Assembly (NCBI GenBank): GCA_965260995.1
Contig: CBDHCD010000003.1
Span: 868,001-932,000, forward strand
Direction: 5' to 3'
Source of the DNA: JBBROS01 sp965260995
GTDB lineage: Bacteria; Pseudomonadota; Alphaproteobacteria; Acetobacterales; Acetobacteraceae
DNA length: 64,000 nucleotides
How positions within the stretch are numbered: position 1 is the stretch's first letter; each line of letters starts with the position of its first letter. Of this stretch, positions 45,485 through 53,820 are shown in pieces. Below the pieces are notes generated by a model that was not told the origin of the DNA, searched no databases, and saw nothing but the letters and a program-made list of their open reading frames with translations. A program made the translations under genes and the position numbers.

Positions 45485-46630
45485 TCAACATGCGCTGCAA
45501 AGCTGTAGAACCTCTCGCCCCGCGGCCTGCGACGGCGTGCCGTTGGCTGGCTGCAACTGCTCCAGCACGTGTCCGAACCCGTCCCGCTGCGCCACCGCCG
45601 CGTCCGTGTCCCGCAGCAGCCGCAACACCGTTTCGCTGAGCGCCACCGGGTTGCAATCGGCTTGCAGCAGCTCCGGCACCAGCGTGCGCCCGGCCAGCAG
45701 ATTGACCATCGCCACGTGCGGCACCCGGATCATCCGCCGGGCCATGGCCGCGCTCAGCGGATTGACCCGGTAGGTCACGGCCATCGGCACCCCGGCCAGC
45801 GCCAGTTCCAGCGTCGATGTGCCCGACTTGGTCAACGCCGCCCCCGCCGCTGCGTAGGCGTCGTGCTTGTCCGCCGCCGACGTCACGATCACCGGCGGCG
45901 CCGGCCAGGACTGCGCCGCCCGCCGCACCGTCTCCTCCACCACGGCCGAGACCGGCAGCACCGGGCGCAGGCCGGGCAGCGCGCGCGACAGCCGCTCCAG
46001 CGTCTGCCCGAACACCGGCAGGAGGCGCGGCACCTCCGACTTGCGGCTGCCCGGCATCAGCACCAGCACCGGCTGCTCCGGCCCGATGCCGTGCGCGGCG
46101 CGGAACCGGCTCCCGTCACCACTCCCCGCACCGCTCTCCAGCACCGGATGGCCGACGAAGGTGCCCGCCAGCCCGTGCCGTGCGAACCAGGCCGGCTCGA
46201 ACGGCAGCAGGCACAGCAGCTTGTCCCACAGCCCGGGATAGTGCCGCACCCGGTGCTCGTGCCACGCCCACACCTGCGGCGCGACGTAGTGCGCCCGCTT
46301 GAGGCCGAGGTCCTTGACCGCCTTCAGCACGCGATGGGTGAAGCCTGGGCTGTCGATCGTCACCAGCACGTCCGGGCGGAGGCGGCGGATGTCGGCGTCC
46401 ACGTCCCGCAGCCGTCGCCGCAGCAGGCGGATGCGCGGCACCACCTCGACGAGGCCCATCACGGCGAGGTCGTCCAACGGGAACAGGCTGTCCAATCCGC
46501 GCTCCGCCATCATTGGCCCGCCGACGCCCGCGAACCGGGCGTCCGGCCGCAGTGTCCCGATCGCTGCCATCAGCCGCGCCCCGAGCACGTCGCCGCTCGC
46601 CTCGCCGGCCACCAAGTAGATCAGCGCCAT
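45485..46630 (-). CDS. lpxB: Lipid-A-disaccharide synthase
   Basis: A 381-aa GT19 glycosyltransferase that condenses UDP-diacylglucosamine with lipid X on the inner face of the membrane. Motifs are YLVAGEASGDVLGARLM, MGLVEVVPRIRLLRRRLR, TIDSPGFTHRVLKAVK, YVAPQVWAWHEHRV, LCLLPFEPAWF and LMPGSRKSEVPRLLP; later AALTKSGTSTLELALAGVP. ATG 46630 is chosen as it places the conserved ALIYLVAGEASGD at the N-terminus. Other lpx genes are not in the window. Confidence 0.95.
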   Translation of the reverse strand: MALIYLVAGEASGDVLGARLMAAIGTLRPDARFAGVGGPMMAERGLDSLFPLDDLAVMGLVEVVPRIRLLRRRLRDVDADIRRLRPDVLVTIDSPGFTHRVLKAVKDLGLKRAHYVAPQVWAWHEHRVRHYPGLWDKLLCLLPFEPAWFARHGLAGTFVGHPVLESGAGSGDGSRFRAAHGIGPEQPVLVLMPGSRKSEVPRLLPVFGQTLERLSRALPGLRPVLPVSAVVEETVRRAAQSWPAPPVIVTSAADKHDAYAAAGAALTKSGTSTLELALAGVPMAVTYRVNPLSAAMARRMIRVPHVAMVNLLAGRTLVPELLQADCNPVALSETVLRLLRDTDAAVAQRDGFGHVLEQLQPANGTPSQAAGREVLQLCSAC

Positions 46631-46711
46631 CGATTGCCAAATGTCATGCTGGGCTGCATAGGCGCGCGGACCGAGCCCGGCAATGCGTCTGGCCATGAGG
46701 AAACAAGATCA

Positions 46712-47011
46712 GTGGACGCGAACGAAGCCGAAGCTTTGCTGCACGTCACCACCCCGGCGACTTGGGCCACGGCGCGAGTGGCGGGCGGCCTGCGAGGCGC
46801 GCCGTTCCTGCATCTTTGCACCCAAGCCCAGCTGCCGTTCGTGCTGTCGCGGCATTTCCCCGGGCGCGCCGGCCTGTTGCTGCTGCGCATTGATCCGGCC
46901 GGCCTCGATGTCCGCTGGGAAGCCAGCGAGCCCGGCATGGACCCGTTCCCCCACCTTTACGGCCTGTTGCCTGCCGCCGCCATCACCGGTACGGCGCTTG
47001 CCGACACTTAG
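46712..47011 (+). CDS. DUF952-family protein
   Basis: A 99-aa small protein. LLHVTTPATWATARVAGG, PFLHLCTQAQLPFVLSRHFPG, LLLLRIDPAGLDVRWEASEP and FPHLYGLLPAAAI match the DUF952 pattern (conserved HLC/HLS motif and HLYGPL-like end). GTG 46712 has gaggaaa 8-9 bp upstream. It diverges from lpxB and ends tail-to-tail with hisI, the stops sharing bases 47009-47010. Function unknown; the fold is thought to be related to glutathione-transferase-associated domains. Confidence 0.85.
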   Translation: MDANEAEALLHVTTPATWATARVAGGLRGAPFLHLCTQAQLPFVLSRHFPGRAGLLLLRIDPAGLDVRWEASEPGMDPFPHLYGLLPAAAITGTALADT

Positions 47012-47388
47012 CCGTAAAGCGTCGCCGGGCTGACCTGGGGCGCGGCCAACTCGACGAAAGCGCCGTCCTGTGCCGCCCGGTAGAAGCAGGAGCGGCGGCC
47101 GGTATGGCAGGCGACCCCGTGCTGGTCCACCAGCACCAGCAAGGCGTCGGCGTCGCAATCGAGCCGCAGTTCGACCAGCCGCTGCACCTGCCCGCTCGTC
47201 TCGCCCTTGCGCCACGGTGCGCCGCGGCTGCGGCTCCAGTAGCACACCCGGCCGGTCGCCAGCGTCTCCGCCACCGCCTCGCGGTTCATCCAGGCGAGCA
47301 TCAGCACCTCGCCGGTGTCGTGCTGCTGCGCGATGGCCGGCGCGAGGCCGGCAGCATCGAAACGGATCTGGTCGAGGATGTCGGGCAT
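47008..47388 (-). CDS. hisI: Phosphoribosyl-AMP cyclohydrolase
   Basis: A 126-aa enzyme of histidine synthesis that opens the purine ring of phosphoribosyl-AMP. Motifs are TGEVLMLAWMNREAVAETL, GRVCYWSRSRGAPWRKGETSG and the zinc-binding LDCDADALLVLVDQHGVACH followed by TGRRSCFYR. HisE is not fused, as is usual in alphaproteobacteria. ATG 47388 gives the typical length; the 20-residue upstream extension is not conserved. Confidence 0.95.
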   Translation of the reverse strand: MPDILDQIRFDAAGLAPAIAQQHDTGEVLMLAWMNREAVAETLATGRVCYWSRSRGAPWRKGETSGQVQRLVELRLDCDADALLVLVDQHGVACHTGRRSCFYRAAQDGAFVELAAPQVSPATLYG

Positions 47389-47499
47389 ACAGGTCTCGGG
47401 ACGGACGATCAGTCGGTGATTATAAGGCGTGCTCTGCCGGACGTTCATCCCGTGGCGAGAGGAACGCGGGTTTCTGAAGTCCTGTCCCGCCGGCTGGCC

Positions 47500-48069
47500 T
47501 CACTCCGCGGCCTGCCGTACGGCGCCGATGACGGCCTCGCTGGTCGTCAGCGTCGCCGCATACATCGTCCGCAGGTATTCGAGCGCCGCGTCATGGTCCA
47601 CGCCTTCGAACACGCACACCGCGTCCTGCGGCACCACGGTCCTGAACCCGCGCACGAAGGCGCCGTAGGCCGAATGACGCACGCAACAGTGCGTGTGCTG
47701 GCCCGTCAGCACCACCGAGGTCACGCCGTGCTGCCGCAAGATGTCCTGGAGGCCCGTGCCCTCAAATGCGCCGTAGTGGCGTTTCGGCGAGACGATCTCT
47801 CGTGCGCCCTCAACGGGGCGCAGCGCCTCGATCACCTGCGCGCCGGGCGTGCCGGCCATCGCGTGCTCGCCCCAGACGGCCATTTCCGGGTCGTCTTTCA
47901 GGTGCGCGTCGTTGGAGAAGACGACGAGCCAACCCGGCTGGCGGCGTGCCTGATCGAGCAGGCGGCGAACGGCCGGCACGATGGCGTGCGCCTGCGGATT
48001 CGGCAGCTTGCCGTCGACGAAGTCCTTCAGCATGTCGATGATGATCAAGGCTTGCACAGTTGTCTCCAT
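47500..48069 (-). CDS. Isochorismatase-like cysteine hydrolase
   Basis: A 189-aa cysteine hydrolase of the nicotinamidase/isochorismatase superfamily. The catalytic triad can be placed: Asp12 (ALIIIDMLKDFVDG), Lys in EIVSPKRHYGAFEGTGL and Cys in VLTGQHTHCCVRHSAYGA. The His/His motif binding metal in nicotinamidases is not clear, so nicotinamide is only one possible substrate. It stands alone 110 bp downstream of hisI's start in the same direction. Confidence 0.87.
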   Translation of the reverse strand: METTVQALIIIDMLKDFVDGKLPNPQAHAIVPAVRRLLDQARRQPGWLVVFSNDAHLKDDPEMAVWGEHAMAGTPGAQVIEALRPVEGAREIVSPKRHYGAFEGTGLQDILRQHGVTSVVLTGQHTHCCVRHSAYGAFVRGFRTVVPQDAVCVFEGVDHDAALEYLRTMYAATLTTSEAVIGAVRQAAE

Positions 48070-48216
48070 CCGCGCCGACTTGGTCCGAGGCGGCCTGCGC
48101 CGCTTGTCAGCCGCGCGCCAGCGGTGGACGCGACCGTCGAGGCCGCATCGTCGTCTTTAGCAGGATGATTTGCAACGCCCGTGAAAATTGCGTATAAAGA
48201 ACGAAAGGAGGACAAA

Positions 48217-48603
48217 ATGGTGGTGCGACATAGGTTGATCGGGCTCGTCGCGTTCGCGGCGCTGGTCATGTCGTCGCTGGAGGGTCACGCAATGGCGGGC
48301 TGGCCGGCCATCGATCGGCCGAAGTCGATAGAGGTCGTGCCGCTCGCCGTGAGCGATGCGGACGCCGGGTTGCACGGCATTCGATACGGCGGTTATGATG
48401 GATACGGTTTCGGATACCGCGGTGGTCGTTACGGCCACCCCGGCTTCGGACACCGAGGTTTCGGACACCAAGGCTTCGGGCACCGGGGCTTCGGCTACCA
48501 GCCTTTCGGGCCCCCTCGATTCGGCTACGGGGGCCGTCCCTACTACGCTCCGCGCCCAGGCTTCTACCGTTACCCGCCAGGCTACTATCAGCCCTATCGT
48601 TGA
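48217..48603 (+). CDS. Secreted Gly/His/Phe/Tyr-rich repeat protein
   Basis: A 128-aa protein with a signal peptide (RLIGLVAFAALVMSSLEGHA then MAG) and a mature region dominated by short aromatic repeats: FGHRG, FGHQG, FGHRG, FGYQP, then PRFGYGGRPYYAPRPGFY. The perfect aaaggagga ribosome-binding site 6-7 bp before ATG 48217 argues for strong translation. No enzyme domain is visible. It may be an envelope or metal-binding (His-rich) protein. I do not recognise the family. Confidence 0.78.
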   Translation: MVVRHRLIGLVAFAALVMSSLEGHAMAGWPAIDRPKSIEVVPLAVSDADAGLHGIRYGGYDGYGFGYRGGRYGHPGFGHRGFGHQGFGHRGFGYQPFGPPRFGYGGRPYYAPRPGFYRYPPGYYQPYR

Positions 48604-48720
48604 GCCCACTCGACGTCTGGCCACTGTTCGCATCCACCTTGCTGGATCGGGAAGGTGGGCTTATAGCGTTGCGCCTCGCCGCCGGTCGGCATCGGTGGCA
48701 GCTATCGTGAGGACCGCGCC

Positions 48721-48945
48721 ATGAAAGACGGCATTCATCCAGACTATCACGAAGTCACCATCGTGATGACAGACGGCTCCAGCTATAAGACCCGGACCTG
48801 TGCCGGCAAGGCCGGTGACACGATCCGCCTCGACATCGATCCCAAGAGCCACCCGGCCTGGACCGGCGTGCAACGCATGATGGATACCGGAGGACAGGTC
48901 GCCAAGTTCAACAAGAAGTTCGCCGGCTTGGGCAAGCGCATCTAA
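48721..48945 (+). CDS. rpmE: Ribosomal protein bL31
   Basis: A 74-aa large-subunit protein. MKDGIHPDYHEVTIVMTDGS and DTIRLDIDPKSHPAWTG are diagnostic of bL31, ending KFNKKFAGL. The CxxC zinc motifs of the C+ form are missing (only one Cys, in TRTCAGKAG), as is typical of alphaproteobacterial L31. It is 117 bp after the repeat-protein gene and converges with the MotB-like gene. Confidence 0.96.
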   Translation: MKDGIHPDYHEVTIVMTDGSSYKTRTCAGKAGDTIRLDIDPKSHPAWTGVQRMMDTGGQVAKFNKKFAGLGKRI

Positions 48946-48984
48946 CCACGAGCGTCCGGAATTTTTCGAAGATTCCGCTCCCCG

Positions 48985-50397
48985 CTATCGGTCCGTCAAC
49001 CTCAGCTCGATGCGCCGGTTGCGAGCGAAGGCCTGAGGGGTTTCGCTGCCGTCAAGCGGTTGATACTCGCCGAATCCCGTCGCGGCCAATCGCTGCGGCG
49101 GGACGCCCTCCTCGATCAGTAGCTTGACCACGTTGATCGCCCGTTGCGCCGACAACTCCCAGTTGCTGGTGAATGTGCCGCGAGTGACCTGTTGTCGGTC
49201 GGCGTGCCCGTCCACTCGCAGCAGCCAGTTGATGTCCGTCGGAATATCGGCCGCGATCGCCTTCAGCGTCGTCGCCAGCTTGCGTATCTGATCCTGTCCG
49301 GCCGGCGTCAGATCCGCGCTGCCGGTAGGGAACAACACCTCGCTCTGAAACACGAACCGGTCACCGACCACTTGGACGCCGACGCGGTTCGCCAGCACCT
49401 GGCGCAAGCGGCCGAAGAACTCGCTGCGGTAGCGCTGTAGCTCTTCCACCTTGGAGGCGAGCGCCATGTTCAGCTTGACGCCGAGATCGGCGATCTGCAC
49501 GTCCTTGTCGCGCAACGACGTCTTCTCCGTTTCCAACGCCGCGCCGACCTGCAGCACCTGCGCCTGAAGCGCGTTGACCTGTTGCGTCAGCAGCGCCACC
49601 TGCGCGCGGGCGCTGTCCCCAAGCTTCTGCTCGGCGGCGAGCTGGCTGGCCACGGCCCGGCTCCGTTCCTCCGCCGTGGTCGCGCGCACGGCGGCGTCCT
49701 GCGCTTGGCGTTCAAGCTCGTCGCGGAGGGCGGTCAGCGTGCGCACCTCGTCGTTGACCCGCGCCAGGTCGGCCAGCTTCGCTTCCACCACCGCCTTGTC
49801 TGCGCTCACGGTCCGGTCCAGCTCTTGCTGCGCCTGCGCGAGCTGGGCACGCGATTGCTCGAGCTGGCGGCGGCTTTCGGCCAGCGATGCCGTCAGCGAC
49901 GCCGCTTCCGCCCCGGCTTTGTCGGTCCGCTCCGCCGTCTCGGCGATCCGGCCCTGCAGCTGCTCGTTGCGCGCCGCCGTGGCCCGTGCCTGCAGCGCCG
50001 CATCGGCCAGGCGGGCGGATAGCCGGTCCCGTTCGGCGCTGATCGCGTCCCGGTCCGCCGAGAGCCGCGCTTGCGCGGCCCGCAGTGCCGACAGCTCGCC
50101 AGACAACCCGTCCTTCGCCTCATTGGTTGCCGCCAAGTCCCGTTTGGTCTGCGCCACCGACAGCTGCAGCTCGCCCGACCGCCCCTGTTCCAGTGACAGC
50201 ATGTCCGTCAGCTCGGCCACCTGTCGGTTGAGCCGGTCCAACGCCCGGTCCCGCCCAGTCAGCGCCACCGAGAGGAACGCTTGAGCCAGCACGAACACCA
50301 GGAGCACGAAGATGATGACCATCAGCAACGTGGACAGCGCGTCCACGTAGCCGGGCCACGGGTTCAGCGCCTCGCCCTGGCTGCGGCGGCGGGGCAC
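48985..50397 (-). CDS. MotB/OmpA-like peptidoglycan-binding protein with a long coiled coil
   Basis: A 470-aa bitopic envelope protein. One membrane helix lies near residues 19-43 (YVDALSTLLMVIIFVLLVFV) and carries Asp19 where MotB, TolR and ExbD have their proton-binding Asp. Residues of about 50 to 320 are a continuous heptad-like coiled coil rich in Ala, Glu and Arg. The C-terminal OmpA/MotB domain has VLFPTGSADLTPAGQDQIRK, LLRVDGHADRQ, NWELSAQRAINVVKLLIEEG and ARNRRIELRLTDR. It is the last gene of the module, 32 bp after the MotA-like gene, and uses GTG 50397. Flagellar MotB is excluded by the missing flagellar context. Confidence 0.88.
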   Translation of the reverse strand: MPRRRSQGEALNPWPGYVDALSTLLMVIIFVLLVFVLAQAFLSVALTGRDRALDRLNRQVAELTDMLSLEQGRSGELQLSVAQTKRDLAATNEAKDGLSGELSALRAAQARLSADRDAISAERDRLSARLADAALQARATAARNEQLQGRIAETAERTDKAGAEAASLTASLAESRRQLEQSRAQLAQAQQELDRTVSADKAVVEAKLADLARVNDEVRTLTALRDELERQAQDAAVRATTAEERSRAVASQLAAEQKLGDSARAQVALLTQQVNALQAQVLQVGAALETEKTSLRDKDVQIADLGVKLNMALASKVEELQRYRSEFFGRLRQVLANRVGVQVVGDRFVFQSEVLFPTGSADLTPAGQDQIRKLATTLKAIAADIPTDINWLLRVDGHADRQQVTRGTFTSNWELSAQRAINVVKLLIEEGVPPQRLAATGFGEYQPLDGSETPQAFARNRRIELRLTDR

Positions 50398-50429
50398 GGC
50401 TCAGCGCACCTCGGTTGACGCGGATCGGG

Positions 50430-51584
50430 TCATCCTGGTTGACCCTCGGCGAGTGCGGCGATGGTGCGGGTCAGCACGCGGATGTCGTTGCGCAGCTCCT
50501 GCGTGCTTTGGACTCGGCCTTCCTCGCTCTGCGTCATTAACCGGTGCATGTGATGCTCGATGTTGCGCAAGTGGCCGCGCGCCGTCTCGTCGCCGCCGTC
50601 GGCGCGCCGCTCGCCGAGGCGGGTGAGCGCCGGGCCGAGCTGCGCCTGAGTCTCGGCGATGCGCAGCATCAGCTGCTGGTTGGCGCGCATAGTGTCGGAC
50701 AAGGTGCCGATCCGCTCCGTCAGCGCCAGGATTGCCTCGTTGGCCTGCCGCCGCCCGTCCTCGCCGCGCACCAGGATGCGCTGCAGATCCTCCATGTTCT
50801 CGGCAGTCTGTTCCAGCAGCGCCTGAACATAGACCGGAATGGGCGCGTCTCCGTCACCGCCGAGCGCCCCGGAGGAGAGCCGCGTCAGGCCGGCCAGCCA
50901 TTCCTCCAGCTCGTTGAAGAAGCGGTTCTGCGCCTGCCCGGCCGTGAGGTCGAGGAAGCCCAGCACGAGCGCCCCGGCCAGGCCGAACATGCTGCTGCTG
51001 AACGCCGTGCCCATCCCTCGCAACGGGCGGCTGAGGCCCGTCTTCAGCTGCTCGAACAGCGCGTTGAGGTCACCGCTGCCCACCGACATGCCCGAGATCA
51101 CGTCCGAGACCGCGCCCACCGTGAGCAGCAGGCCCCAGAACGTCCCGAGCAGCCCGAGGAAGATCAGCAGGCCCGTCATGTATCGCGACAGCTCGCGGCT
51201 CTCGTCGAGCCGGGACGCCAGGCTGTCGAGCAGGCTTCGCATCGCCGGCGCCGACAGCGTGAAGCGGTCTTGTCCGGCGCGGCCCTTGGCTTGTCGCGTC
51301 GCCAGCATGCTCGCCATCGGCGCCAGCAGCTTCGGCGCCGGCAGCGTGGCCAGCTGCGCCCGCGCCTTTTGATACGTCTCGAGCCATTGCACCTCCGGCG
51401 ACAGCCGGGTGACTTGGTGCAGGTTCCAGCCGACGCCGATCAGCAGCACGACGAAGATCAACGTGTTGAGCAGGGGGTTGCTGGCGTAGGCGGTGACGAG
51501 CGAGGCCGAGAGCAGGACGGCGACCACCAGCACCGCCAGCAGGAAGGCCAGCATCCGGATCAGGTAGGTGTTCGGCCGGGTCAT
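50430..51584 (-). CDS. MotA/TolQ/ExbB-like proton-channel protein
   Basis: A 384-aa membrane protein with four predicted helices: two near the N-terminus (about 10-32 and 37-55), a third with MTGLLIFLGLLGTFWGLLLT followed by VGAV, and a fourth with GTAFSSSMFGLAGALVLGFL. LGLLGTFWGLLLTVG and the TAFSSSMFGLAGAL pair are the conserved proton-path motif of the MotA/TolQ/ExbB superfamily. After the last helix there is a long helical cytoplasmic tail (NEAILALTERIGTLSDTM and further). ATG 51584 overlaps the upstream OmpA-like gene stop (ATGA). It is distinct from the TolQ gene at 25602. Confidence 0.87.
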   Translation of the reverse strand: MTRPNTYLIRMLAFLLAVLVVAVLLSASLVTAYASNPLLNTLIFVVLLIGVGWNLHQVTRLSPEVQWLETYQKARAQLATLPAPKLLAPMASMLATRQAKGRAGQDRFTLSAPAMRSLLDSLASRLDESRELSRYMTGLLIFLGLLGTFWGLLLTVGAVSDVISGMSVGSGDLNALFEQLKTGLSRPLRGMGTAFSSSMFGLAGALVLGFLDLTAGQAQNRFFNELEEWLAGLTRLSSGALGGDGDAPIPVYVQALLEQTAENMEDLQRILVRGEDGRRQANEAILALTERIGTLSDTMRANQQLMLRIAETQAQLGPALTRLGERRADGGDETARGHLRNIEHHMHRLMTQSEEGRVQSTQELRNDIRVLTRTIAALAEGQPG

Positions 51585-52354
51585 CGCGCGGCGGCCGGCG
51601 CGGCCTGGCTCCGATCGGCACCCCGGCCGGCACTCGGATCGGCGACCACGTCCACGCGGTCGGCCCCGCCGTCGCCGCCGGCGGCGCCCAGCGCCTTGGG
51701 GTAGATGCGGTTGGAGGCGATGCCTTCGTTGATCAGCACCGCCCGCGCCGCCAGCGCCCGGCCGAGCGACAGGCGGCGGGCGGTCGACGGGTCCTCGGCA
51801 GCGCCGGACGCGTAGGCGTTGATGCTGATCGATCCCTGATCGCCCGCGTACCGGCGCGCGAGGTCGCGCAAGGCGGTCTCGGTGACGGGGTTCAACTCCT
51901 GCCGGCCCGGCCCGAACGTGACGCGCACGCCGCCTGGCATCGGTGACGCGGTCCCCGGCGCGTCGGCGGCGACGGGCGCGACCGCCGGGGCCTCGCCACG
52001 CGGGGCCGGCAGCGGCGGCGGTGGCGGCAGCGCGGCGATGGCGGGTGGCACGGTCGGCAGCGCCGGTTTCGCGACCTGCGGCGGCGGCGGCGCTTCCGGG
52101 GCCTTGGCCGCGGCGGGCGGCGTGGGCGCTGGCGGCTTCGTCGAGCGGTTCCGCTCCGGGTGCTTGCGCTCTGACGTGCTTCGCTCGGGACGCTCCCGTT
52201 CCTGGCGCCGGGGTTCCGGCTTGGTAGGCTTGCCTGGCAGCAGGTCGAGCGCGCCGGGGTTCACGGTCACTTGCGCCCGAGCCGATGGCGCCCACGCTGG
52301 CCCGGCCGCGAGCACGACGGCGCTCAGCAGACAGCCGAGCCGGGCGGCGCGCAT
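51581..52354 (-). CDS. OmpA-like periplasmic protein with a Pro-rich linker
   Basis: A 257-aa exported protein. The signal peptide (RLGCLLSAVVLAAGPAWA) is followed by a basic stretch (KPEPRRQERERPERSTSERK) and about 70 residues of Pro/Ala. The C-terminal domain (VRVTFGPGRQELNPVTETAL, GSISINAYASGAAEDPST and SLGRALAARAVLINEGIASN) is a divergent OmpA fold; the usual Asp/Arg pair for peptidoglycan is not obvious, which may mean altered binding. ATG 52354 overlaps the inositol monophosphatase stop (TGATG). It is the first gene of the three-gene module. Confidence 0.8.
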   Translation of the reverse strand: MRAARLGCLLSAVVLAAGPAWAPSARAQVTVNPGALDLLPGKPTKPEPRRQERERPERSTSERKHPERNRSTKPPAPTPPAAAKAPEAPPPPQVAKPALPTVPPAIAALPPPPPLPAPRGEAPAVAPVAADAPGTASPMPGGVRVTFGPGRQELNPVTETALRDLARRYAGDQGSISINAYASGAAEDPSTARRLSLGRALAARAVLINEGIASNRIYPKALGAAGGDGGADRVDVVADPSAGRGADRSQAAPAAAR

Positions 52355-53205
52355 CAGGCGGCGCGGCCCTCGGCCGCCTGCACGCCTTCCGCGACCACGT
52401 CGAGCAGGCGGCGATGCATGTGCGGGTTGGCGGCCACCACGTCGTTGCCGCCGGCCTCTTGCAACACGGCTTCCTGCCCGGCGGCGTCGGTGACGAAACC
52501 GCCCGCCTCGCGGACGATCAGCATGCCCGCGGCCATGTCCCACGGCTTCAGCCCCAGCTCCCAGTAACCGTCGTAGCGCCCGGCCGCGACCCAGGCGAGG
52601 TCGAGCGCCGCCGCCCCGAACCGGCGCACCCCAGCGACTTGAGGCATCAGCACGCCGAGCGTGCGCGCGAAGGCCAGCCGGCGCGGCGCCGTCACGGCGG
52701 CGAAGGGAATGCCGGTGGCGAACAGCGCGTCCTTCAGCTCGCGCCGGGCCGAAACCCGCAGCCGCTTCTCGTTGAGGAACGCCCCCGCGCCCCGCTCGGC
52801 CCAGAACATCTCGTCGTGGACCGGATTATAGATCATCCCGGCGGCGATCTCGGAGCCGCCTTCTGGCAGGCGCCGTTCCAGCGCGATCGAGATGCACCAC
52901 TGCGGCACGCCGTGCAGGAAGTTGGTCGTCCCGTCGAGCGGATCGACGATCCAGCGCCACGACCAGTTCGCGCCGCCGCTCATCCCGCTTTCCTCCATCA
53001 GGAACGCGTAGCCCGGCCGCGCCTTGGCCAGTTCGTCGCGCACCGTGGCTTCCGAGCGCAGGTCGGCCTGGCTGACGAAGTCGGACGGGCCCTTGATGCT
53101 GACCTGGAGCTGCTCGACCTCGTTGAAGTCACGCAGCAACCGGCGGGCGGCCTTCTGCGCCGCGTTCTGCATCACCGTCATGTGGGGCGAGAGACGCAGG
53201 GCCAC
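52354..53205 (-). CDS. Inositol monophosphatase family protein (SuhB-like)
   Basis: A 283-aa Mg-dependent phosphatase. The first metal motif is Glu71 in LMEESG, the second WIVDPLDGTTNFLHG (88-98), and the third WDMAAGMLIVREAGGFVTD. It probably hydrolyses inositol-1-phosphate or a related compound; SuhB also has a regulatory role in transcription antitermination. It overlaps the OmpA-like gene by one base and starts 12 bp after efp, so efp-suhB-OmpA/MotA/MotB may form one long transcript. Confidence 0.92.
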   Translation of the reverse strand: MALRLSPHMTVMQNAAQKAARRLLRDFNEVEQLQVSIKGPSDFVSQADLRSEATVRDELAKARPGYAFLMEESGMSGGANWSWRWIVDPLDGTTNFLHGVPQWCISIALERRLPEGGSEIAAGMIYNPVHDEMFWAERGAGAFLNEKRLRVSARRELKDALFATGIPFAAVTAPRRLAFARTLGVLMPQVAGVRRFGAAALDLAWVAAGRYDGYWELGLKPWDMAAGMLIVREAGGFVTDAAGQEAVLQEAGGNDVVAANPHMHRRLLDVVAEGVQAAEGRAA

Positions 53206-53217
53206 GGCGGGTATCCT

Positions 53218-53784
53218 TCAGGACTTGGCGCGTTCGACGTAGCTCGCGTCCTCGGTGCGCACGACAATCCGCTCCCCCGCCTCGACGAACGGCGGCACGC
53301 TGGTCTTGACGCCGTTGGCGAGCTTGGCCGGCTTGTAGGAGCTGGTCGCGGTCTGGCCTTTGACCACCGGATCGGCCTCGACCACTTCGAGCACCACGGT
53401 CGGCGGCAGGCGGACGCCGACTGGGTCGCTCTCGACGAGGTCAAGTGTGATGTCCATGTTATCTTGTAGAAACGGCGCGAGATCACCGAGCAACGCGGTC
53501 GGGATCAGCGTCTGCTCGTAGCTCTCCGGGTCCATCAGCACGATGTTGTCGCCGTCGGTGTAGGAGTAGGTGTATTCCTTCTCCGAGGTTTGCAGCCGCT
53601 CGACCGTATCCGCGGTTCGCCAGCGCTCGTTGGTCTTGTTGCCGGTCTTGAGGTCGCGCATCTCGACCTGGATGAACGCGCCGCCCTTGCCCGGCGTGAT
53701 AATCTGCTGCTTCAGCACCGTCCAGCGGCGACCGCCATGGTCGAGCACCTGTCCGGCGCGGATGAGGTTGGCCTGCTGCTTCAT
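53218..53784 (-). CDS. efp: Translation elongation factor P
   Basis: A 188-aa factor that relieves ribosome stalling at polyproline. The tip loop ITPGKGGAFIQVEM has the modified Lys33 in the position of E. coli Lys34, so beta-lysylation is expected. RDLKTGNKTNERWRTADTVE and the end-domain VVKGQTATSSYKPAKLANG are conserved. epmB is just upstream (36 bp) in the same direction. Proline-rich TolA, OmpA-like and hypothetical proteins in this window are the kind of substrates that need EF-P. Confidence 0.97.
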   Translation of the reverse strand: MKQQANLIRAGQVLDHGGRRWTVLKQQIITPGKGGAFIQVEMRDLKTGNKTNERWRTADTVERLQTSEKEYTYSYTDGDNIVLMDPESYEQTLIPTALLGDLAPFLQDNMDITLDLVESDPVGVRLPPTVVLEVVEADPVVKGQTATSSYKPAKLANGVKTSVPPFVEAGERIVVRTEDASYVERAKS

Positions 53785-53820
53785 GAAACGAACCTGGCAC
53801 CGTCGGAGTTGGGGGCGCTT

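Noticed and set aside
48400..48560. Short spaced repeats resembling a small CRISPR array
   Set aside because: The repeats are in-frame codons for FGHRG-type peptide repeats within a secreted protein. There are no unique spacers and no cas genes.
48985..51584. Flagellar MotA/MotB or Zorya defence ZorA/ZorB
   Set aside because: No flagellar genes and no zorC/D-type effector are nearby. The proteins share only the generic channel and peptidoglycan-binding features.
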